In this document: in pieces, positions 54,821-64,000 of the stretch
Numbering within the stretch: position 1 is the first letter of the stretch
How the letters are laid out: each line of letters starts with the position of its first letter
DNA from: Chlamydoabsidia padenii
Taxonomy: Eukaryota; Mucoromycota; Mucoromycetes; Mucorales; Cunninghamellaceae
Direction of reading: 5' to 3'
Assembly: GCA_025330725.1 (NCBI GenBank)
Contig: JAIWND010000012.1
Location: forward strand, 372,001 to 436,000
Length of the DNA stretch: 64,000 nt
Translations under genes and position numbers: made by a program
Notes under the pieces: generated by a model
The model's database searches: none
Told to the model about the DNA's origin: nothing
The model's input: the letters and a program-made list of their open reading frames with translations, nothing else

Positions 54821-56748
54821 TTAAAGATGACCTTGATCCATTTTTTCAAGCACTACCTTGATATCTTGTTCAGTTAACACCGGACCCAGATGTGTACATT
54901 TCGCCATAGATTTGACCAATGTGACCAATTGATTGGAGGAGTAATCTTGATACCGAGGATGGAGATGTAGGCGGTTCCAGACTTGTCGACCCGATAGGAA
55001 TCCATCTTCTTTTGAGGAAGGTTGAATCAAAGGATGAGTTTCATTGAGATGAGGAAATCCTAGTTGTTCGTTTAATCCACCCGTGATGTTGAATAATGGT
55101 TCTGATAAAAGTTGATCAAATGGGTTGGTGCAAACCTCTTCTTGTAGTTGATCACAAAATACCTGACAGTCCATATTGGTGAGAGCAGTTGATCCTTGTG
55201 GTGTTGATGCTCGAGAATGACCGTGTCCTGCATGAATGATAGTAGGAGATGCTGATGCTGATGATGATGTTGTTGAGGAAGATGACGTTAATGTGGTGTG
55301 TTCGTGTGGATAAAGTCGGACCAATTCCACTGGTGAAAGTTGTTGTCGTGATGCTGCTGATGCTGCTGATGCTGCTGATGCTGCTGATGCTGCTGATGGT
55401 GGTGGTGATGAGGATGCAGTATTGGATGATCGGTTCTGCTGCTGCCGTTTCTGGCGAGTCCGTAAGGTTGCAGGAGTACTGATAGAGAACGTATATTGCA
55501 TTTGCTGTTGATTTGTAGATGATGATGATTGCATTGTCGCTGTATTAGATCGTTCCGATGCTGCGACTGGCGATCCTACTCTGTTGGGTAATGAATTATA
55601 TACAGATGGTTGATTATAAGTAGGTGTTGATGATCTTGATGTAGTGGCCAAGGTGGATAATAATGGCACCATAACAGGGGTTTGTGCTGTATGTGATGAT
55701 GAGGGTGATGATGATGGTGAAGAAGCTGATGAGGAAGAAGATAAGATCGCAGCCAAAGGATCGTTTGTAAGGTGTTGTTGTTGTTGATATTCATGCAGTG
55801 TCTGGACCCATTCTTGTACTGATTTCCCTGAGAGTGGGCCATGTTGGATATGGATACTTTTTAACACAACGTTTTCATTTTCCAGTTGACAGATGATGGA
55901 CCGAAGGTGATGATTCTCTTGATGCATATGTGCTGTAGCCATAGAGTGAGTGTCTTGTACTTGTTTGAGCCTTGATTCCAATTCCTTCACATATCGTTCT
56001 TTTCTTTCACGAAATGCACGCTGAGCAACACGATTTTGAGCTTTGCGTTTCACTTTGGGATCATCGTCATCCTGTTAAAAAAAACAACACCCCGTCCGTG
56101 TAAGTATGAGGAGGGTTATAAAAAAAAGGGATCTATTTTGACTTACATCAGAAGGTTCGTCATCGGCCATAGGTTTGCGTCCAGGTTTCTTGCCATTCAG
56201 AGAGGAGGAGGAGAAAGAGGAATGTTGATCGTCGCTATCTGTTAAACATTCAAGACCATGTATATATAAAAAAAGGAGGGAGAAAGAGAGAGAGTTCCTG
56301 TTTAGTACGTCAGTTTGGTGATAGTTTCTTTTTTCATATACCTTGACTAGTGTCGTCTTTTTCTATTTGTTCATTGTTATCATTGTTGTTAGGAAGTAGG
56401 TCCGATTGAGTTGGGTGATCTAAAGTGGTGGAGAAGAAAAAAAAAAAAAGTTGGAGAAGGGGAAAGAAAGGGATCAAAATCAAAATCCGCCATGGCTTTT
56501 ATTTTATATTTACCATTACTGGGCGACTGATCATTGATCAATTGATCCCTTTTCCGTTTGCCTTGTAGTTGTTCTTTTGGAGAAGTAGGATACATACAGC
56601 CTCCTTCCTGTGTTGCTTTTTTAGAGGTGGGATTTGAAAAAGGAGGTGAAGTGGTGGCCGGGTGTGGATTGTCAGATCTAGTAAGCATGATCGGTTGGTG
56701 TTGATGTGATATTGTGTTGTCTAATTCATTATAAGTGAATGTCATCAT
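54821..56748 (-). CDS. AP-1-like bZIP factor (Yap1/Pap1 family)
   Basis: This is an oxidative-stress type bZIP regulator. Four exons; ATG 56748 opens MMTFTYNELDN. The basic region is KAQNRVAQRAFRERKERYVKELE, with the NxxAQxxFR signature of the Yap/Pap1 group, followed by a leucine zipper and HHLRSIICQLENENVVLKS. The middle is Ser/Thr-rich with an (Ala-Ser)n run. Near the C-terminus, MDCQVFCDQLQEEVC gives three cysteines. The last part, QVWNRLHLHPRYQDY then AKCTHLGPVLTEQDIKVVLEKM, aligns with the Yap1 C-terminal redox domain. Of the expected C-terminal cysteines only one (AKC) is clear; the position before QVW is Gly-Arg rather than Cys. This may alter redox control. Confidence 0.9.
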
Positions 56749-57859
56749 TAGTGAGAAGTGGTTTTAAGACTGTCGGTGCGATGAAGAGAGAGTAGAGAGT
56801 AGAGAGAGCGAGAGAGAGAGAGAGACTATATAGTGGAGTTGATTGATCAAATAAGGTATATATATATGCATCAAGAGAAGAAAAAGAAGAAAAAAGAAAG
56901 AAGAAAAATGAAAACAAAAACTTTTTATATAATGAAAAAGAAACGATACCTTATTCGTCAGTGGAATCAATTCAACCATGATGAAAGGTTTACTGGTCTG
57001 AGGATAGCAATCCACTTTTTCACCATCTCAGTCATCATTTTCCCCATTTTCCGACGAGAATTCTATCTTGAACCATTTTCCGGGTGTTTCTCATTGAAAA
57101 CAAGAAGCGGAAAGGTGGAAAAAAAGTGAAATTCATGCATAATCGCGTTCGCGCTTTTTAGGAGTGACATACTTCTTCCTCAACTAACTACTTCTTCTGA
57201 TCTTGACCAATGCTTTCAAGGTTTTTCGATTTACTTTCCTGCCCAAAGGGTTCCGTATTAGGGGGGTGCGAGGGTAAATTATTAAGGTTTGGGATAATCA
57301 TCTCCGCTTTTATTGATCTTCTTTTACTGAAAATGGTGACCCAACTTCATTGATCAATCAAAGTAGCAATGTAAAAAAGAAGCAAGGTAAGAATTCTTTT
57401 CACATACTCATGTATATGTATGTGTTATATGTTACAAGACCCAAATGATCCCACAGTAATGATATCCATTAAAGCAAAAAGGATACCGGGGTTTGAAATT
57501 TAAAATCCCGGTAATGTCTTTATCGTTGTCAACTGGTAAAGTAAAAGCCCAGAAGCAAGTATGTACACACGTGAATATCTATAGAGGTTATCTATATCTG
57601 GTTTTACATTTGTAGAGTACTTCATACAAGGATTCAATGGTTTAGCAAAGACACCTGTCAACCCCCCCCCTCACTTCACCTTACCAATCCAAATCAGGTA
57701 GCCCAATAGAACACATGGTATAATGTGTATATATGCAGCTAGGCATTATACTAACCTCACAGGTCCAAATCAGCACAATGGCGACATTACCCCCGCCCCA
57801 TCCTATTACTCGTCACATTCATTATGTTTACCATTAAAATAAAAAGACAATAAAAACCA
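56749..57859. other. Gap right of the bZIP gene, includes a paired inverted box
   Basis: The bZIP promoter starts with a GA-rich tract (56785-56826). At 57131 ATTCATGCATAATCG repeats the second recurring word. At 57486-57513 CGGGGTTTGAAA and TTTAAAATCCCGG face each other and form a near-palindrome. The 98-codon frame (56833-57129) is dominated by Lys and Arg from A-rich DNA and not convincing. Confidence 0.35.
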
Positions 57860-57865
57860 GTGCTA

Positions 57866-58240
57866 CTTTTATTAAAATTCTGTATAAACTATCTATACTA
57901 CAATTCTATCCAATAAAGTCCATTTCTATCGTTGTTGACCATCAGTACCAGCATTACCCTATACCTCTACAAAAGATAAAGATTAAATTTGAATCTTGGT
58001 GGAATAAGGGGATCTTACCACATCATTCATTCATTCATTCATTCATTCATTTATCATGAAGCCGCACTCCTATTCCAACAGAAGTCTTAGTCATTGCTTT
58101 TCCACCCACTATTACCTTGTAAACCACCATGGATTAGTGCCAGATCTCTCCTCCCCCTAGTTCAATGGAGAGCCCAGCTTGTCCGTCTCTATTAACAAAA
58201 GTCAAAATAGGTTTGAGTCAATATACCTATCGTATGCCAT
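57866..58240 (-). other. Candidate small spliced transcript, role unknown
   Basis: Splice-like signals on the minus strand suggest a transcript. ATG 58240 (MAYDR) can be joined from GATAG|GTATATTG to TTAATAG|AGACGG at 58188, continuing DGQAGLSIELGGGEIWH to a TAA at 58136-58134. Another intron is indicated by GTGGTAAGATCC (58018) and TCTTTTGTAG (57968), and AATAAA stands near 57872 as a poly(A) signal. The first intron would be only 38 bp, shorter than usual. Between the exons lies an (ATTC)7 run. The product would be about 22 residues, so it may be a noncoding RNA or a dead gene. Confidence 0.25.
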
Positions 58241-58752
58241 CTTATTAATAAAATTAAAAGTGTGTAGAGTAAAATTAATTTGTGCGTCTCCCTTTATTAT
58301 GTAATTACCGTTTAATTCACCTTGTTAGATCTTTTTACGAAGGAAGAAAATGGGAGGTCCAGGTTTTTAAAAAAATCAACATTATATGTATTCAAATGCC
58401 GCTCTTTGATGGCGGGTTTTGAATGATGACACATACTATTAATGGGTTTACTCCTATGGAGACAACATGTTTATAGGACCAAGGAAGCAAAAAGAACAAA
58501 AGAAACAAAAACAAGTTCCTTGAATTACTCTTCATCGATTAATGGGTTGACGAAAAAAAAAACAAAAAAAACAAAGAGAGTGAGCCCTGAGCGGAGCTAC
58601 CAAATTTGGAGATCTCCGGCGCATGATTGTAAATCAAAGATGTAAAAGAATGAGTTTATTGTGTAAAAGATATAAGAAGGAAGGGGTATTTAATGATAAA
58701 GTAGATTAAATAAGATACTACGTATGTAAAACTATAGGGGGGGTAGGTGTGG
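58241..58752. other. Gap right of the candidate transcript
   Basis: No gene is seen. TTCAAATGCCGC and GGCGGGTTTTGAATG near 58390-58425 again look like the recurring box in two orientations. Confidence 0.3.
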
Positions 58753-61700
58753 TCATTTATTAGGAATAGATGTTCGTCTTGAAGAAGATCGTTGACGGCC
58801 AGATCCAGGTCGTACCGAGGCAGAAAACTGCTGTTGTTCCATCGAAGGTCTTGAAGATGATGGAGGTCGATCCGCTCCTTTTGCCACAATCCGCATCCCA
58901 GCTTGTTTGACAATTCTGTTTCGTTCTTCCATATATTCATTGAATACCTTGATCATTTTGCGAGGGAAGGAGATGGCTGTTTGTCCAAGTTTCAATACAC
59001 AAATAATCGCCCAGAGTAGAAAGGCACACCCTATTATGCGAAAAAAAAGTTGGACACTAAATTCATCCTTCTATTACCCGTTTTACCTGTTAGCACAGCA
59101 GTCAAGAGCCAATAGAGTAGTTCCATTCCCCGACTTTTCGCACGATTGGCCAAGATGGATTCTATACTGATTTCAAGCCGTTTCAGCTACATTAAAGTGA
59201 GAGTTAGAGAGAGAGAGAGTTGAGCCGAATTCCATTTAAACTTACCTCGGAATAATGGTTCTCCGGAACATCTTTAAGGTAAGTATCCATTTTCGCCTTG
59301 GTATCATTCATATCAATTTGTACACCATGCACCATTGCCTCGGTTTCCATTAATGATCGCTTGAATTCATCAATCCCACGTCGTAAATCAGACACTGCAT
59401 CCTTTAATTGATCTTGACGGTATTCGTAAGCATTGTATTCTTGGTAAGGTACATAGTTCCATAAGGATTGTTGGAAGGTAGATGATCCGCTGCGGTGTGA
59501 GGAGGCAAGTGATGCTGGGCGTATGGTTGTTGATGATTCCATTGATGATGATGATAGTGATGTAGTGAGCGATTGTTGATCCTTAGGTGATGGTATTAGA
59601 AGAGAAGGTGATGAGGATGAACGACTGGTATCAATTGGTGCAAATCGAACCCCTGTTCCACTATCAGCATCCGAATGTTTCCTAAATATACGTTGTTGTT
59701 GTTGTATTTGTTGCATGTCATTCGGAGAGTCCTCCATTGGTACAAAAGCATGATACTCCTGTTTTCGGTCTTTGAGGAATGCCTAAGTTAATCAAGATTA
59801 AAGTTGAGATCCATGCCGATGTTAAAGATTAACCCCTGAATTACCTTTGCGTTATCAATAAATGGGTCCAAAGAGAGCAATCGATCGTTGACATTTTTGC
59901 ACAAGTTGCTGCTATCTTGAATATGCATCGCCCTATATATCCACCCCCCCCCACATTAATAATAATAGTAATAATAAAGTGCATGAGCATTCCATTCCAT
60001 GTTAGCAGGTTCAGTTACCCAATACTTACAAATCATCATCAGTTTTGGTATGCACCAAAAATGACACATATAGATTTAACAGATCGCCTACATAAAAAAG
60101 TCAAATGAGTGATCAACTTTGATAATGTGGATATTTACCTTTTACACGTGAGTCTTCATCAGTGAGTTGCGATAGCTTGATAAAGCCGAGATCATTTTCT
60201 TCATCCACATGTATTTCAGCTACAAAAGAGAGAGAGAGAGAAGATGTCAATACTTTATCGATCGTGCATATTTATTTATATCGGTTTACCTATTTGCCTT
60301 GTTTTGGTGATTGAGTTCATTAGGTATTTGCTGCTATAGTTCCACGAGTAGTATGCATCGCCGGTAATGACCTTGGATGATTCGATGGTTGGAATTGAGT
60401 CAATGTCGTTCGTACCGGCTTCATCTTTATTACCATTACCATGATCATCATCGTCAGCATCCAATAATCCATCTTCGTCTTCATCATCATCATCATCATC
60501 GTCATCGTCATCGTCATCGTCATCATCGTCATCATCATCATCATCGTCGTCGTCGTCGTCTTCGTCTTCGTCCGGTCGAATTCGCATTTCTGTGATGGTT
60601 CCATATCCATTGTCAATCATCGCTTTCACCAATGCCTTGACACCTTTTGGTTCCCCTGATTTGGTGTCGCTAGGTAACGAATGGTAATCAAAGTATAGCA
60701 CTTTTTTGATTTTGAGTTGTTGTTCCAAATCTTGTTGCTGTTTAATAGTATCATCAGGCATCATTTGATTGTTGTCCATAGTTTCGATTTGTGAGAGATA
60801 TGGCTGTTTGTTGACATGGCCCATTTCGCCATGGTCTAGATCATCTTGTTGAAAAGACCCATCGATTGAGGAGAGATCGTCCAGGTCAGGTCGAGAAATA
60901 CCAATGGCCAAAGCAGATGTAGCATTGTAAGCTGGACTTGAGTTGGTGACAGAAGGTATGATTGAAGAAGCCGACCAAGGTGAGGAATCAGTTTGATGAG
61001 GTGTGGTTGATGGAGGTATCGAAGAAGGGCAGGGTGGTGAAGAGGAGGATGACATGGATGATGCTGCTTTTTGCTGTTGCTTTTGCTGTTGAGAATGAGA
61101 GCGATCCATATTGACCATATTTGGTATTGCTGAATCCGCTTTTCTGTCCATTGTGGTCGGGGTACTACCAGGGACCAAGTCATATTCACGCATATTGTCA
61201 AAGGAGTGGCGCCTACTGTATAAGCGAAGTCGGAGTTTACGATCACCTCGATTTGTCGATGAGCCTCTATGTGATTCTTGTTTAGTGTCGTTCTCGTTCT
61301 TGATGCCTGACTTGAGAGGTTCCTTGCTGTTTCTTTTCGTGGGCTGTTTATGTCTTGAAGGAAGTCGCAAACGTCGAATAGATAAGTGAGTGTGTCGCTT
61401 CCGAGTTGACGCAGGTGGTGGAATCAAACTGTTTGTTGCTGTGTCGACCATAGGATGAGTCTGACTTCGTACTTTGGTGAATTCATGGTTGTTATCATCA
61501 TCAATGGTTATCCCTGATAGTTTCTTGATAGCGAGGTAGCGTTGGTGTGTATCAATAGGAACAGTATCACCATCATCGTCATTGGTGTCAAGTGCTTGTT
61601 CATCATTGTTGGTCATAGGAGAATCGTCATATTTGGCCTTCCCTTTTTTATCACGTTTCATCAAAGTCTTGTACCAGGAGCGCCTTTTGTTTCTGCTATC

Positions 61701-62805
61701 TTGAGAGGAGCTTGGAGTAAGATCAGGGTCGACATATGGTGTTGCTGTTGTATTAGTGAGACCATGCTGATGGTTAGGGTGTGAGTTTTGTGCTGGTGGT
61801 TGGTCGATTCCAAAAGTATGTTGATTGTTGCCAGTGGTTGTGAGGATAGTTTGTTTTGATCGATTGTTAATGTTGCTACTCTGAAACGAGAATTGACTGT
61901 CGTCTGTGTCTGTGGATAACGCCGATGGATTGCCGGAGATAATAGTGTCGGAAGCTGGTGAATGAGAGGACTTTATAAAATGTCGATTCAGCAAATCAGC
62001 AAATCCAGTGTCGGTGATCTGGGAATGATTGGGTACATCACTTGTTTGATTATATTGTGGTTGATCCACATCCGGTACCTGCTGCAGGGCATCTTCTTCA
62101 ATGTCTAAATAGTATTACAATATAAAGCGACAATAAGCATTATGAATATAGTTAGGAATAGGGTGATACTCAACTTACGAGATCGATGTTTTGATAATTT
62201 GAGTGTTTTCTGTATATGGTTGTGTTTCCTTGACACCTCTGGAAGTTGGTTGGTGAGATGAGTGAGCTTGAGAATGTCCTCATTAGAGACGGCACCAAGT
62301 TTTCCTTTTGTGTGTCCTATATCATTAATACAAAAAAAGTAAATGAATTGAGTCGACTTGAATATTGAATAGCTATCATATAATACATACCGCCACCATT
62401 TTCATTTTCTGCTGCTGCTGCTGTTGTTGTTGTTGTTGTTGCCGTTGTTACTTTTACTCCTTGCAATGTTGAAGACATTGCCAAATATTGTGTGTTCGGA
62501 TGAGGAAAGGAAGGAGAGGATATTGAGGGAGCCAATTGGACAGGAGCACTGGGTTCCAACCATCCACCACCACCACCGCCACCGCCGCCACCACCACTCC
62601 TATCAAAGTATTGTTGTTTTCCTTTAGCATCTGTTGTTGGTATAATATGTTCAGGATGAGTTGCAGATTGTGTCCGAGTGTGAGTAGGTAGGATAGGGTT
62701 TGTCGTAGTCAATGTGACTGAAGGACGATCGAGTGATCGAGAGGGTTGAGGTCGTTGTGAGGCATTCCTTAAATGATCCAGTTCATGATAGTACCGTGGT
62801 TGCAT
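58753..62805 (-). CDS. Large unrecognised membrane protein with poly-Asp tract
   Basis: About nine exons join in one frame from ATG 62805 (MQPRYYHELDHLRNASQRP). The first 750 residues are mostly disordered: a run of eleven Gly, Ser/Thr/Gln-rich text and basic segments. A small ordered patch reads VLYFDYHSLPSDTKSGEPKGVKALVKAMIDNGYGTITEMRIR, followed by about 30 consecutive Asp residues with few breaks, then AYYSWNYSSKYLMNSITK. Downstream exons give LLNLYVSFLVHTKTDDDLAM, a coiled-coil region and near the C-terminus two adjacent hydrophobic spans (MELLYWLLTAVL and CAFLLWAIICVLKLG), likely a hairpin. The tail is basic and Ser-rich. I recognise no family; an ER- or mitochondria-contact protein is only a guess. 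Confidence 0.7.
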
Positions 62806-63215
62806 GTGATGATATAAGTAATGTATTGATTAATATTTGGTAGTAATAAAAACAGGTATATAAGTGGTATATGAGAAAGAAAAATAAAGAAGAAGGGAAG
62901 AGTGAAAAAAAAGAAAAATGAACTTTTGTTCACGTTGGGTTGCACACTTACACGAAATTGGAATCCCGCTGATCTGGGTAAAAATTAAAAAGAAGGGACA
63001 GAATCATATAGTCCGTTCCCCGGTCCTAACTGAAATCATGCCAAATATGATAAGAATGATTGTCGCATGGAAGGAATGATAAATTTACTCCAGAAGACAG
63101 GCAGAGAGAGAGAAAAAAAGGTTAAAACACACTCACACCAAAGAACGATTTTCCTTTTACCCTTTTTCTTCCTTCTTAACATCATACTTTTTCAACAAGG
63201 CACATTTTGTTCGTT
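62806..63215. promoter_or_regulatory. Divergent promoter of the poly-Asp protein and PDAT
   Basis: An A-rich tract is followed by TTGGAATCCCGC near 62960, a loose relative of the box on the minus strand, and by C/T-rich sequence just before the PDAT start. Confidence 0.35.
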
Positions 63216-63571
63216 ATGGCTAATCAAAAGAACAATCGCCAACAAAGGTGTAGACTATCTTTGAAATGTCAATTTTTATTCTTCCAAATGCCTCTCATTG
63301 CTGCTTTCTTGGCCGCGATGACTTTGGCTGAAGTTGAAACGCCGCAAGAAGAACAGCAACATTCTGGAAATACCGTTTTGGGGTACCTTACCAATCAGTT
63401 CCTTCAATGGGGCGCGCTTAATACAATAGATCATGAAGGGTTCCTATCGAAGTTGGCCAATTTCAGTAAGCAAAATGAAGCGGATCCGGTTGACAAGAGT
63501 CATTTTTACCCCGCCGACGAATACAAGTAAGTTTAACCCCCCTTATTCCTCTATCACTTTTTTTGACCCGG

Positions 63572-63611
<40 letters not shown>

Positions 63612-64000
63612 TTCAGGGAGGAATTGGATTTGAAGGTTCACTTCCCTGTAGTGATGATTCCTGGTCTGTCCTCTTCTACCATTCAAAGCTGGGGAACTAG
63701 CGCGAAATCAAGAAAGCATTATAGAAAGAATATATGGGGAACTTCCGATATGATTCGCATGGTGATTTCTGATAAACCTAGTTGGATGGAAATCATAAAG
63801 TTGGATCCTATCACTGGTCTTGATCCGGAAGGTATAAAGCTACGAGCAGCTGAAGGTAAGAATCAAAAGACATGTGTTGATGGTGAGCTCAATTTGTTTA
63901 CCCCTGAATCATTTTAGGTTTTGATGCTGCTGAGTATATATTCCCAGGGTAGGACAAGACAAAGCGGGGTTTAAAAATATGGCTTGATTGACCAAAAAAA
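63216..64000 (+). CDS. Phospholipid:diacylglycerol acyltransferase (PDAT/LRO1), 5' part only
   Basis: PDAT makes triacylglycerol using a phospholipid acyl group, at the ER. ATG 63216 (MANQKNNRQQRCRLS) opens a short cytosolic lead and one membrane span (QFLFFQMPLIAAFLAAMTLA). Exon 2 (after a 37-T run ending in TTCAG, near 63617) carries KVHFPVVMIPGLSSSTIQSWG, RKNIWGTSDMIRMV, SWMEIIKLDPITGLDPEGIKLRAAEG, then after another intron FDAAEYIFPG; all match the conserved PDAT start (HFPVV..PG, LDP.TGLDP..I.LRAA.G). The catalytic Ser-Asp-His lie beyond the window. The reading stops at PG followed by GGTAGGA, which fits a donor site, so the gene continues past 64000. Confidence 0.88.

Noticed and set aside
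56833..57129. Lys/Arg-rich plus frame upstream of the bZIP gene
   Set aside because: Composition follows an A/G-rich promoter tract; no conserved feature.
60485..60560. Plus-strand His/Arg-rich frame
   Set aside because: It is the antisense shadow of the poly-Asp tract.

Overview
The window is a gene-dense stretch of a filamentous fungal nuclear genome. Genes are cut by many short GT-AG introns, often with a CTAAC/CTAAT-like branch point near the acceptor. Promoters are AT-rich, poly(T) and poly(Q/T/S/D) tracts are common, and neighbouring genes lie on either strand with no operon logic. The gene set (Zn2Cys6 factor, GH72 Gas/Gel enzyme, Pho88, PDAT, striatin, NOG1, formin) is fungal. An ITFG2-like protein, a stand-alone Ty3-type Gag ORF and the low-complexity style suggest an early-diverging lineage, most likely Mucoromycota/Mucorales (Absidia- or Cunninghamella-like). 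The lineage call is inference.

Layout, left to right. 1-4.9 kb: dynactin p150 (3' end off the window), divergent from RNase H2 subunit B (5.3-6.8 kb). 8.3-12.3 kb: a formin. 12.8-13.8 kb: a Rab5/22-type GTPase. 14.4-15.2 kb: COX subunit 4 (Vb type). 15.9-17.1 kb: a mucin-like single-pass membrane protein. 18-20 kb: a decaying tandem cluster of small Cys-rich secreted proteins, one intact and two broken. 20.2-22.9 kb: dolichol kinase. 24.8-28.6 kb: a small possibly SERTA-like protein, then a Zn2Cys6 factor with an 11-nt microexon. 29.2-30.8 kb: a GPI-anchored GH72 glucanosyltransferase. 31.0-33.2 kb: an FAD monooxygenase, divergent from the RAD17/RAD24 clamp loader (33.8-36.1 kb). 36.3-38.5 kb: NOG1. 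40.1-40.9 kb: a solo Gag ORF. 41.1-46.5 kb: FG-GAP/ITFG2-like protein, Ark/Prk kinase and a CBS protein, all on the minus strand. 47.0-47.8 kb: a tandem repeat array. 48.3-52.8 kb: NDUFA4/MLRQ-type subunit, bHLH factor and striatin, all minus. 53.5-54.1 kb: Pho88. 54.8-56.7 kb: AP-1-like bZIP. 58.8-62.8 kb: a large unrecognised membrane protein with a poly-Asp tract. 63.2 kb to the edge: the start of a PDAT (LRO1).

The genes serve separate household jobs: cytoskeleton and transport (dynactin, formin, Rab, Ark kinase, striatin), secretory pathway, wall and lipid (dolichol kinase, GH72, Pho88, PDAT), respiration (COX4, NDUFA4-like), genome and ribosome maintenance (RNase H2B, RAD17, NOG1) and transcription (Zn2Cys6, bHLH, bZIP). 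I see no rRNA, tRNA, CRISPR array or complete transposon.

The most striking non-coding signal is a recurring box, GCGGGATTTGAA. I found seven exact 12-mers and five further 11-mers by eye. Eight genes have this box or a close variant 70-150 bp upstream of the start codon. It also sits inside a dispersed, partly tandem repeat of about 275 bp, together with a second word, TTGCATGAA. The box reads like an E2F half-site fused to a CHR element. It is not explained by any coding feature.
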